Assembly: GCA_023402915.1 (NCBI GenBank)
Contig: JAEYFO010000081.1
Span: 1-6,091, forward strand
Origin: Bacillota bacterium
GTDB lineage: Bacteria; Bacillota; Clostridia; Christensenellales; CALWSW01
Direction of reading: 5' to 3'
DNA: 6,091 nucleotides
Shown in pieces: positions 1 through 5,480 of the stretch. Under the pieces are notes generated by a model. It was not told the DNA's origin and did not search any database. It worked only from the letters and a program-made list of their open reading frames with translations. The position numbers were made by a program, and so were the translations under genes. How positions within the stretch are numbered: position 1 is the first letter of the stretch; every line of letters starts with the position of its first letter.

Positions 1-281
1 CCATCCTCCCGGCCGGTCTGCGCCGCCCGCTTTGCGGCAGGTCTTTTCGCGGCGGCGTTTCGCTCTGCGCTCTGCCCGGCTTGTGCCAAATCGCTTTTCT
101 CCATGCGCTTTGGGGCGGCAGCAGCGGTTCGCATTTTCCCCTGTTCCGCTTTGTCCGAATTGCGTTTTGCCGCCGGTTTTTGAGCGGATCTTTCAGCCTG
201 CTCGACCTGCTTTGCCATGCTGCGCGCCGCACGTCTGGCCGCAGGCTGCTGCTTTGCGGCTTTTCCGGCCTGCGCGTCCGG
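1..281 (-). other. Ala/Lys/Arg/Gln-rich C-terminal tail of GlgB
   Basis: Residues 627-719 of the GlgB frame lie past the last recognisable enzyme residue. By my count the 93 residues hold 28 Ala, 11 Lys, 11 Arg and 10 Gln against 10 Asp/Glu, a net charge near +12. There is no Phe, Trp, Tyr, Ile, His or Cys. A short motif P-A-A-(K/R)-R recurs at residues 639-643, 662-666 and 707-711. Codon choice is looser than in the core, with AGA, CGA, GCT and GCA common. This indicates a disordered basic extension resembling the tails of histone H1-like proteins. The end of the tail lies outside the window. Function is unknown. Confidence 0.85.
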
Positions 282-2159
282 CTGCCATTTGAAATACACC
301 GCGCCCAGCGGGGGCAGGCGGATGGCGATGGACTGCGCCTTCCCGTTCCAGGCGATGGGCACGGAATGGGCGGGCAGGGTGTTGACCACGCCGCTGCCGC
401 CAAAGCGCTCGTCGTCGGAATTGAGCAGCTCCGTATACGTCCCCTCCCGCGGCACGCCGAAGCGGTATTCCTCATAGGCGTTGGGAGTGAAGTTGAACGC
501 GCAGAAGATCAGCTCGTCCGCGCCGCCGTGCTGAGCGCTGATGCGGCAGAAGGCGATGACGGAATTGGCCTCGTCCTCCACGCTGGCCCATTCAAAGCCG
601 CTCCACCGGCCGTCGATCTCATAAAAGGCGGGGTGCTCGCGATAAAAGCCGTTGAGCGTTTTGACAAACTCCTGCATCTGCCGGTGCTTGTCGTAGGAAA
701 GCAGCTTGTATTCGATGGGCTCATAATAGCGCCACTCGATGAACTGCGCGATCTCGTCGCCCATGAACAGCAGCTTTTTGCCGGGATGGGCGAACATGTA
801 TCCAAAGAGCGTGCGGAGATTGGCGAATTGCTGCCAGTAATCTCCGGGCATTTTCTCGATGAGGGATTTTTTGCCGTGCACCACTTCGTCGTGGGACAGG
901 GGCAGAATGAAATTCTCGCTGAAGGCGTAGAACATGGAAAACGTGAGTTTGTTGTGGTGCCAGCGGCGGTAGATGGGGTCGAGCGCCATGTATTCGAGCA
1001 TGTCGTTCATCCAGCCCATGTTCCATTTGTAATTGAAGCCCAGGCCGCCGTCCTCCACCGGATGGGTCACGAGCGGATAGCTGGTGGCCTCCTCCGCGGC
1101 AAAGATCGCGCCCGGTTTTTCGCGGAAGATCAGCTCGCTGGTCTTTCTTAAAAATTCGATGGCTTCGAGGTTTTCCCTGCCGCCGTTTTTGTTGGGGATC
1201 CACTGTCCCGGCTCTTTTCCGTAATCGCGATAGAGCATACAGCTCACCGCGTCCACCCGCAGGCCGTCGATATGGTACACGTCGAGCCAGAACATGGCGT
1301 TGCTCATCAAAAACGAACGCACTTCGCTGCGGCCATAGTTGAAGAGCATGGTGCCCCACTGGGGCTGCTCGCCCTCGCGGGGATCGGCGCACTCGTAGCA
1401 GGGCGTGCCGTCAAAGAGCCTGAGCCCCTGCTCGTCCCGCGGGAAATGGGCCGGGACCCAGTCGAGGATCACGCCCACGCCGCACCGGTGCATTTTGTCG
1501 ACAAAATACATGAAATCCTGCGGCGTGCCGTAGCGGGCGGTCACGGCGTAATAGCCCGTCACCTGATAGCCCCAGGAGCCGTCGAAGGGATACTCGGACA
1601 CGGGCATCAGCTCGACGTGGGTGAAGCCCATGGAAACGACGTATTCGCTCAATTCGTCCGCGATTTCGCGATAGTTCTTTTCGCCGCGCCACGAGCCCAG
1701 ATGCACTTCGAAAATGGAGACGGGCTTTTCGTAAGGACGGTAGGTTTTCTGCGCGCGCATCCACGCCCCGTCCCCCCACTTGTAGCCGGAAAGATCCCAG
1801 ACCTTCGAAGCCGTGCCCGGCCGAAGCTCCGCCGCAAAGGCGAACGGGTCGGCGCGGTAGACCGTCTTTCCCGCAGGAGTGGTGATGGCGTATTTATAGA
1901 GCGCGCCCGGTTCAAGGCCGCGGATGACCGTTTCCCACACGCCGTTTGACGGGCGCAGGGTCATGGGATGCTTTGTTTCGTCCCAACCGTTGAAATCGCC
2001 CACAACGCTCACCGCCCGGGCGTTGGGCGCCCACACCGCAAAGCGTACCGTGGGCCGCTTTCCGCGCCGCACGATCTGGCAGCCCATCGCCCGGTAGGCG
2101 AAGGCGTTCGTCCCCTCTCCAAACAGATAGAGGGCCACGTCGTCGAGCATGTTCGCCAT
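1..2159 (-). CDS. glgB: 1,4-alpha-glucan (glycogen) branching enzyme, GH13, 3' end outside window
   Basis: GlgB cleaves alpha-1,4 chains and re-attaches the piece through alpha-1,6 bonds, branching glycogen in the cytoplasm. The frame opens at ATG 2159 (MANML...) and has no stop down to base 1, giving 719 complete codons. A CBM48-type beta domain (about residues 35-105, RFAVWAPNA and VVGDFNGW) precedes the GH13 barrel (about 148-510) and a C-terminal beta domain ending near VYFKW, W625. Catalytic motifs are intact: DWVPAHFP (D233, H238), nucleophile D303 in GLRVDAV, acid/base E356 in AAEEAT, and D424 in LSHDEVVHGK. The 53- and 68-residue spacing of the triad equals that of E. coli GlgB (D405/E458/D526). 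The protein lacks about 100 N-terminal residues relative to E. coli, as expected for the short Bacillus-type form. After W625 the frame continues into a basic low-complexity tail unlike the usual enzyme end. The start is fixed by a good Shine-Dalgarno 7 nt upstream; M4 (2150) is a weaker alternative. It is divergent from glgP. Confidence 0.97.
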   Translation of the reverse strand, partial: MANMLDDVALYLFGEGTNAFAYRAMGCQIVRRGKRPTVRFAVWAPNARAVSVVGDFNGWDETKHPMTLRPSNGVWETVIRGLEPGALYKYAITTPAGKTVYRADPFAFAAELRPGTASKVWDLSGYKWGDGAWMRAQKTYRPYEKPVSIFEVHLGSWRGEKNYREIADELSEYVVSMGFTHVELMPVSEYPFDGSWGYQVTGYYAVTARYGTPQDFMYFVDKMHRCGVGVILDWVPAHFPRDEQGLRLFDGTPCYECADPREGEQPQWGTMLFNYGRSEVRSFLMSNAMFWLDVYHIDGLRVDAVSCMLYRDYGKEPGQWIPNKNGGRENLEAIEFLRKTSELIFREKPGAIFAAEEATSYPLVTHPVEDGGLGFNYKWNMGWMNDMLEYMALDPIYRRWHHNKLTFSMFYAFSENFILPLSHDEVVHGKKSLIEKMPGDYWQQFANLRTLFGYMFAHPGKKLLFMGDEIAQFIEWRYYEPIEYKLLSYDKHRQMQEFVKTLNGFYREHPAFYEIDGRWSGFEWASVEDEANSVIAFCRISAQHGGADELIFCAFNFTPNAYEEYRFGVPREGTYTELLNSDDERFGGSGVVNTLPAHSVPIAWNGKAQSIAIRLPPLGAVYFKWQPDAQAGKAAKQQPAARRAARSMAKQVEQAERSAQKPAAKRNSDKAEQGKMRTAAAAPKRMEKSDLAQAGQSAERNAAAKRPAAKRAAQTGRED

Positions 2160-2166
2160 GGTGCGT

Positions 2167-2175
2167 CTCCCTTCC
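2167..2175 (-). promoter_or_regulatory. glgB ribosome-binding site
   Basis: On the minus strand GGAAGGGAG ends 7 nt before the ATG at 2159. It supports the MANML start over the internal Met at codon 4. It directly abuts the 3' arm of a small hairpin. Confidence 0.8.
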
Positions 2176-2189
2176 GGCTCAAAGAGCCG
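2175..2189 (-). promoter_or_regulatory. Hairpin in the glgB 5' leader beside the Shine-Dalgarno
   Basis: A perfect 6-bp inverted repeat, CGGCTC / GAGCCG, has a 3-nt loop. In the glgB mRNA its 3' arm runs straight into GAAGGGAG, the Shine-Dalgarno. A second purine-rich, SD-like stretch (AAGGAGAA) lies just 5' of it at 2190-2197. There is no T-run, so it is not a terminator. It may influence translation initiation or mRNA stability; this role is inferred only. Confidence 0.5.
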
Positions 2190-2195
2190 TTCTCC

Positions 2196-2265
2196 TTATG
2201 CTATATGATGCATCGGCTGCTTCTTTTTCAGAGAAAATTTAGTAATTTTATTGTAACACAAATCG
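2196..2265 (-). promoter_or_regulatory. Probable glgB promoter region (elements uncertain)
   Basis: This AT-rich block upstream of glgB contrasts with the GC-rich surroundings and is the natural place for a promoter reading leftward. Several weak hexamers occur on the minus strand, such as CTGAAA, TATAGC and TACAAT. No pair with good spacing matches the sigmaA consensus well, so only the region is called. Confidence 0.35.
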
Positions 2266-2422
2266 CCGCGTTTTGCGACGCTCTCCGGCATACAAAACAC
2301 AAACATTTCACATCGGATAGCACGTCCTCTTCAATTCGGACTTTTCTGTCCTGTTTTTTCCTTTTCCGCCTCTTCGCCGCAGGGACGCTTCGTTTTTCAG
2401 ACATACGCCCTCGCACACGGGA

Positions 2423-2451
2423 GTGACATCGCTTCTGAAATCTGCTATAAT
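2423..2451 (+). promoter_or_regulatory. sigmaA-type promoter of glgP
   Basis: A -35 hexamer GTGACA (2423-2428, five of six matches to TTGACA) and a perfect -10 TATAAT (2446-2451) are separated by 17 bp. TGC directly before the -10 gives an extended -10 element. Transcription should start near 2458, leaving a leader of about 205 nt before the glgP ATG. Confidence 0.88.
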
Positions 2452-2468
2452 AAAACATCAAAAGCGCG

Positions 2469-2519
2469 CCCGGCCTCGATTTTCCGCCGCCCGCCCTTTT
2501 CCCGACAGCACCGGCCGGG
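2469..2519 (+). promoter_or_regulatory. Candidate antiterminator stem in the glgP leader
   Basis: CCCGGCC (2469-2475) is the exact reverse complement of GGCCGGG (2513-2519), a 7-bp all-GC stem around a 37-nt pyrimidine-rich loop. The 3' arm is the same segment that forms the 5' arm of the terminator-like hairpin at 2512-2538, so the two structures exclude each other. Base complementarity is seen directly; regulatory use is inferred. Confidence 0.45.
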
Positions 2520-2549
2520 ACTTGCTTTGCCCGCGCCGTTTTGTTTTTT
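2512..2549 (+). terminator. Intrinsic terminator-like hairpin inside the glgP leader
   Basis: CGGCCGGG (2512-2519) pairs with 2530-2538 to form 8 GC pairs with one bulged C (2534) and a 10-nt loop. TTTTGTTTTTT follows immediately at 2539-2549. It lies about 90 nt downstream of the predicted transcription start and more than 110 nt upstream of the glgP ATG. No gene lies between the promoter and this site, so it is best explained as an attenuator for glgP. Alternatively, it is the 3' end of a small RNA of about 90 nt. Confidence 0.65.
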
Positions 2550-2573
2550 ACGACCGGCGAAAAGAGAAAAAAC

Positions 2574-2606
2574 CCGGCTCGAAGGCCAAAAGGCCCGGAC
2601 AGCCGG
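2574..2606 (+). promoter_or_regulatory. Second stem-loop in the glgP leader
   Basis: An outer stem CCGGCT (2574-2579) / AGCCGG (2601-2606) encloses an inner stem GGCC (2584-2587) / GGCC (2592-2595) with an AAAA loop. A 4/5-nt internal loop separates the stems. It lies between the terminator-like hairpin and the ribosome-binding site and has no T-run. A role in mRNA stability or translation is possible; the structure is predicted by eye only. Confidence 0.4.
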
Positions 2607-2646
2607 CAGCGACTTTTCAACCGCCAACCAACCGACCTCTTACCAC

Positions 2647-2655
2647 GGAAAGGAA
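2647..2655 (+). promoter_or_regulatory. glgP ribosome-binding site
   Basis: GGAAAGGAA has its AGGA core (2651-2654) 7 nt before ATG 2662. It decides the start in favour of MNNQDRK rather than the in-frame TTG at 2527. Confidence 0.8.
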
Positions 2656-2661
2656 CCTCGC

Positions 2662-5118
2662 ATGAACAATCAGGATCGCAAGCAGCAGATCATCGCAGGC
2701 ATCAAGTCCAACCTGCTCAACCAGTTCGGAAAAACCGTCGAAAACGCCACCCGCGCCCAGATCTATCTGGCCTGCACGCTGGTGGCGCGCGACGAGATCA
2801 TGTCCCGCTGGGTCAAATCGAAGGAACGGGAGCAGTCCGCCGCCGGAAAGAAGCTTTATTATCTTTCGGTGGAGTTCCTGCCCGGCCGCGCCATGAGCAA
2901 CAACCTGCTGGCGCTGGGCGAAACGGAGACTTACCGCGCCGCGCTCGAGGAGCTGGGCTGCTCCATCAACGAGATCGAGGACGCGGAGGCCGATCCCGGC
3001 CTGGGCAACGGCGGTCTCGGACGGCTGGCCAGCTGCTTCCTCGATTCCCTCGCCACGCTGGACTACCCGGCCATGGGCTGCGGCATCCGCTATGAATACG
3101 GCCTGTTCCGCCAGCGCATCATCGACGGCGCGCAGGTGGAGGTGCCGGACAGCTGGCTCGACGACATGGGCGGCTACCCCTGGGAGATCTGCGTGCCTGA
3201 GGATGAAGTACAGATCCGTTTCGGCGGCCAGGTGGAAGAGCACTGGGAGCCGGACGGTCTCAAGATCGTCCACACCGGCTATTCTGTCGTCAACGCCGTG
3301 CCCTATGACCTGCCCATCCCCGGCTATCACACTGAAAACGTCGGCACGCTGCGGCTGTGGTCCGCCCGCTCCCCCAAGCGCATCGACATGGACCGCTTCT
3401 CCCGCGGCGAATACATGGGCGCCATGGAGGATAAAGAGCTGGCCGAAGTGATCTCCAAGGTGCTTTACCCCTGCGAAAACCACAAGGAGGGCAAGAGCCT
3501 GCGGCTCAAGCAGCATTATTTCTTCACCAGCGCCACCATCCAGTACATCGTGCGCGAGCACAAGCGCCGCTACGGCACGCTGGCCAATCTGGCGGATAAA
3601 GTGGTCATCCAGATCAACGACACCCACCCGGCGCTGGCCATTCCGGAGCTTTTGCGCATTCTCCTCGACGAAGAGGGCATGGAGTGGAAGAGCGCCTGCG
3701 ACATCGTGCAGAAGGTGTTCCATTACACGAACCACACCGTCATGAGCGAGGCGCTCGAGCGCTGGCCGGAGCAGCTGTTCAAAGAACTGCTGCCCCGTAT
3801 CTACAGCATCGTTTCCGCCATCAACGAGGACTTTTGCAAAAAGCTCTGGAAATTCTATCCCGGCCAGTGGCAAAAGATCGGCTCCATGGCCATTCTCGGC
3901 TACGGCGAGGTGCGCATGGCCAACCTGTGCATCGCCATGTCCAGCCGGGTCAACGGCGTTTCCCAGCTGCACGGCGAGATCCTCAAGCAGGACGTGTTCC
4001 GCGACTTTTTCGTCGTCGAGCCGTGGAAATTCCTCGGCATCACCAACGGCATCACGCCCCGCCGCTGGATCATGGACGCAAACCCCAGCCTGTCCGCCCT
4101 CGTGAGCGAGACCATTGGCGACGGCTGGAAAACCGACCTGTCCGAGCTGAAAAAGCTGGAGCCCTATGCCGTCGATCCGGCGTTCACGGAGCGCTTTGCG
4201 GCGGTCAAGGCGGAAAACAAGCGCCGCTTTGCCGCATGGATGCAGGAAAAGCAGGGCATGACGCTCGATCCTTCCATGCGCTTTGACGTGCAGTCCAAGC
4301 GCGCCCACGAATACAAGCGCCAGCTTTTGAACATCCTGCACGTGATCTACCTTTACGACAAGCTCATGACGGACAGCACGTTTGACATGGAGCCGGTGAC
4401 CTTCCTCTTTGCCGCCAAGGCTTCCGCCAACTACGACATGGCAAAGCAGATCATCAAGCTCATCAACGTCATGAGCCGCAAGATCGCCAAGGCCCCGGCC
4501 CGCGTGCGCGAAAAGCTCAACGTGGTCTTTGTGGAAAACTACAACGTCACGTCCGCCGAGCTGCTCATCCCCGCAGCCGACGTGTCCGAGCAGATCTCCA
4601 CCGCGGGCAAGGAAGCCAGCGGCACGGGCAACATGAAGTTCATGCTCAACGGTGCTGTCACCATCGGCACGCTCGACGGCGCAAACGTCGAAATGCTCGA
4701 GCAGGTGGGGGTGGAAAACATCTTCATTTTCGGCCTGACCGCGCAGGAAGTGGATCGCCTCAACCGCTACGGCAGCTACAGCGCCAGCAGCGTCTACGAA
4801 TCCAACGCCTCCATCCGCCGGGTGCTCGATTACCTCATCAACGGCGAGCTGGATCTTTGCGGCTCCCGGGCGTTCAGCGACCTGTACCACGTGCTGCTCT
4901 TCGGTCAGAACGGCACCAAGGCCGACCCCTATCTGGTGCTCAAGGACTTCCCCGCCTACGCCGAAGCCCACCGGAAGATCGAGGCCGCCTGGCAGGATCG
5001 TCCCGGCTGGCTGCGCCGCGCCGTGCTCAACACCGCCCGCAGCGGCTTCTTCTCCAGCGACCGGACGATCGAGGAATATAACGAGAAGATCTGGCATCTG
5101 GAAAAGCTGAAGTTCTAA
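2662..5118 (+). CDS. glgP: Glycogen/maltodextrin (alpha-glucan) phosphorylase, GT35
   Basis: This PLP enzyme releases glucose-1-phosphate from the non-reducing ends of alpha-1,4-glucan chains in the cytoplasm. The 818-residue product (TAA at 5116-5118) has normal family length and is intact. It shows the glycine-rich PGLGNGGLGRLAS near residue 112, then INDTHPALAIPEL, NHTVMSEALERWP and GITNGITPRRW (459-469). The phosphate/cofactor-site motif SKRAHEYKRQ carries K546, R547 and K552, and GTGNMKF carries K659, the lysine expected to bind PLP. The end, FFSSDRTIEEYNEKIW, is also typical. The mammalian N-terminal phosphorylation segment is absent, so control is probably not by the muscle-type mechanism. 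It has a strong promoter with a long structured leader. The GH13 gene lies 362 nt downstream on the same strand. Sequence alone cannot separate glycogen from maltodextrin preference. Confidence 0.97.
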   Translation: MNNQDRKQQIIAGIKSNLLNQFGKTVENATRAQIYLACTLVARDEIMSRWVKSKEREQSAAGKKLYYLSVEFLPGRAMSNNLLALGETETYRAALEELGCSINEIEDAEADPGLGNGGLGRLASCFLDSLATLDYPAMGCGIRYEYGLFRQRIIDGAQVEVPDSWLDDMGGYPWEICVPEDEVQIRFGGQVEEHWEPDGLKIVHTGYSVVNAVPYDLPIPGYHTENVGTLRLWSARSPKRIDMDRFSRGEYMGAMEDKELAEVISKVLYPCENHKEGKSLRLKQHYFFTSATIQYIVREHKRRYGTLANLADKVVIQINDTHPALAIPELLRILLDEEGMEWKSACDIVQKVFHYTNHTVMSEALERWPEQLFKELLPRIYSIVSAINEDFCKKLWKFYPGQWQKIGSMAILGYGEVRMANLCIAMSSRVNGVSQLHGEILKQDVFRDFFVVEPWKFLGITNGITPRRWIMDANPSLSALVSETIGDGWKTDLSELKKLEPYAVDPAFTERFAAVKAENKRRFAAWMQEKQGMTLDPSMRFDVQSKRAHEYKRQLLNILHVIYLYDKLMTDSTFDMEPVTFLFAAKASANYDMAKQIIKLINVMSRKIAKAPARVREKLNVVFVENYNVTSAELLIPAADVSEQISTAGKEASGTGNMKFMLNGAVTIGTLDGANVEMLEQVGVENIFIFGLTAQEVDRLNRYGSYSASSVYESNASIRRVLDYLINGELDLCGSRAFSDLYHVLLFGQNGTKADPYLVLKDFPAYAEAHRKIEAAWQDRPGWLRRAVLNTARSGFFSSDRTIEEYNEKIWHLEKLKF

Positions 5119-5321
5119 GAAGCCGATCCGAAACGGACAGGGCGATGGGATGGTCTGTGCAGTCCGGCGGCGGGGCAGCTGTCCTTTCCGTCAGAACCTG
5201 TTCGGCGCGTCCCTTCGCCCTCCTTTGGGAGTTCGCAAAAAACGGCTTTACGCGGCGGCGCAGGGGGGCCGGCGGTTCGCCGCAGTGCCTACGCGCCTGC
5301 TTGTCTCTTTGAATCTTTTGA

Positions 5322-5367
5322 AAAAGCCTCATCGCGACTGACCGGCGCTTTGACGCAGCAGGCTTTT
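5322..5367. repeat. Inverted repeat AAAAGCCT / AGGCTTTT
   Basis: Eight perfect complementary bases (5322-5329 and 5360-5367) are separated by 30 nt. The left arm of the neighbouring GC stem (5342-5348) lies in its loop and that stem's right arm lies outside. The two can therefore coexist only as a pseudoknot, or they compete. Confidence 0.4.
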
Positions 5368-5397
5368 CCCGCGCCGGATGTCGTTCTTTCTTTTTTT
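5342..5397 (+). terminator. Possible glgP terminator (imperfect)
   Basis: CCGGCGC (5342-5348) and GCGCCGG (5371-5377) form a 7-bp GC stem with a 22-nt loop. A T-rich stretch ending in seven Ts (5391-5397) starts a few bases after the stem. The T-tract is displaced and interrupted relative to a classical intrinsic terminator. Its last part can be captured by the next hairpin, so termination could be weak or conditional. Confidence 0.35.
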
Positions 5398-5409
5398 GAA
5401 AGGACATCC
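5376..5409 (+). promoter_or_regulatory. Two-part stem-loop upstream of the GH13 gene
   Basis: GGATGTC (5376-5382) pairs with GACATCC (5403-5409). Inside, CTTTC (5386-5390) pairs with GAAAG (5398-5402) around a loop of seven Ts, leaving a 3-nt bulge. It shares bases 5376-5377 with the preceding GC stem, so both cannot form fully. No T-run follows it. Confidence 0.5.
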
Positions 5410-5421
5410 CCGCGACCGTCC

Positions 5422-5449
5422 ACTCCTAACTCCTAATTCCCAATTCCTC
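5422..5449. repeat. Degenerate heptameric tandem repeat
   Basis: Four consecutive 7-bp units lie here: two copies of ACTCCTA, then ATTCCCA and ATTCCTC. The period is clear although the last units have diverged. Short heptameric repeats of this CTCCTAA/TTCCTAA type are known from intergenic DNA of several bacterial groups. This stretch sits just before the GH13 ribosome-binding site. Confidence 0.65.
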
Positions 5450-5460
5450 ACCCCCCTTGT

Positions 5461-5467
5461 AAAGGAG
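5461..5467 (+). promoter_or_regulatory. Ribosome-binding site of the GH13 gene, long spacing
   Basis: AAAGGAG is a near-perfect Shine-Dalgarno but lies 13 nt from the ATG at 5481, longer than the usual 5-9 nt. The intervening bases are pyrimidines and hold no alternative start. An in-frame TTG upstream (5457) is followed at once by TAA, so ATG 5481 is the only reasonable start. Confidence 0.65.
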
Positions 5468-5480
5468 TTTTCCCTTTCCC

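Larger units (their letters stand above)
2160..2661. other. Divergent glgB-glgP control region, no gene
   Basis: These 502 bases between two start codons contain the leader elements of both genes and no convincing coding sequence. The left half (about 2195-2460) is AT-rich and carries the promoters. The right half (about 2460-2610) is GC-rich and dense in inverted repeats, forming the glgP leader. Short open frames here are Arg/Lys-rich on one strand and Pro/Ser-rich on the other, as expected from composition alone. Confidence 0.8.
5119..5480. other. glgP to GH13 intergenic spacer, no gene
   Basis: These 362 bases hold no credible gene and no clear sigmaA promoter. The first 200 bases are GC-rich with only weak inverted repeats, for example GGACAG (5135-5140) / CTGTCC (5179-5184) with a long loop. 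The last 160 bases carry overlapping stem-loops, a heptameric repeat and the ribosome-binding site of the next gene. The spacer is long for an operon, so the GH13 gene may be read through from glgP or have an unrecognised promoter. Confidence 0.75.

Noticed and set aside
81..1151. 356-codon open frame on the plus strand opposite glgB
   Set aside because: It is in the same codon-aligned antisense phase. It ends exactly where glgB uses a TTA leucine codon (FLRK, residue 337). It is a shadow of glgB.
1..2159. Possible frameshift in glgB, since no single closed open frame spans it
   Set aside because: Translation from ATG 2159 stays in one frame through all catalytic motifs with E. coli-like spacing. 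The frame appears unclosed only because the stop lies outside the window.
2338..2359. GGAC/GTCC mini-hairpin followed by T-run, upstream of the glgP promoter
   Set aside because: A 4-bp stem is too weak for an intrinsic terminator and no plus-strand gene lies upstream for it to end.
2424..2437. cre-like (CcpA) sequence overlapping the glgP -35
   Set aside because: Only the left half resembles the consensus and the right half lacks the symmetrical CA, so it is too weak to call.
2228..2620. 130-codon Arg/Lys-rich open frame on the minus strand in the control region
   Set aside because: It crosses the glgP promoter and leader, has composition-driven amino acids and no recognisable domain.
2527..2661. 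Upstream in-frame TTG start extending GlgP by 45 residues
   Set aside because: The added residues are unlike any phosphorylase N-terminus, the TTG lies inside the terminator hairpin, and a good Shine-Dalgarno precedes ATG 2662.
2617..5097. 826-codon open frame on the minus strand opposite glgP
   Set aside because: Its codons are exact complements of glgP codons, so it is interrupted only where glgP uses TTA, CTA or TCA, which this GC-biased gene avoids. The product is compositionally odd and matches nothing I know.
5194..5203. GAAC-CT-GTTC palindrome resembling a Gram-positive LexA box
   Set aside because: The half-sites are separated by two bases instead of four and no SOS gene is near.
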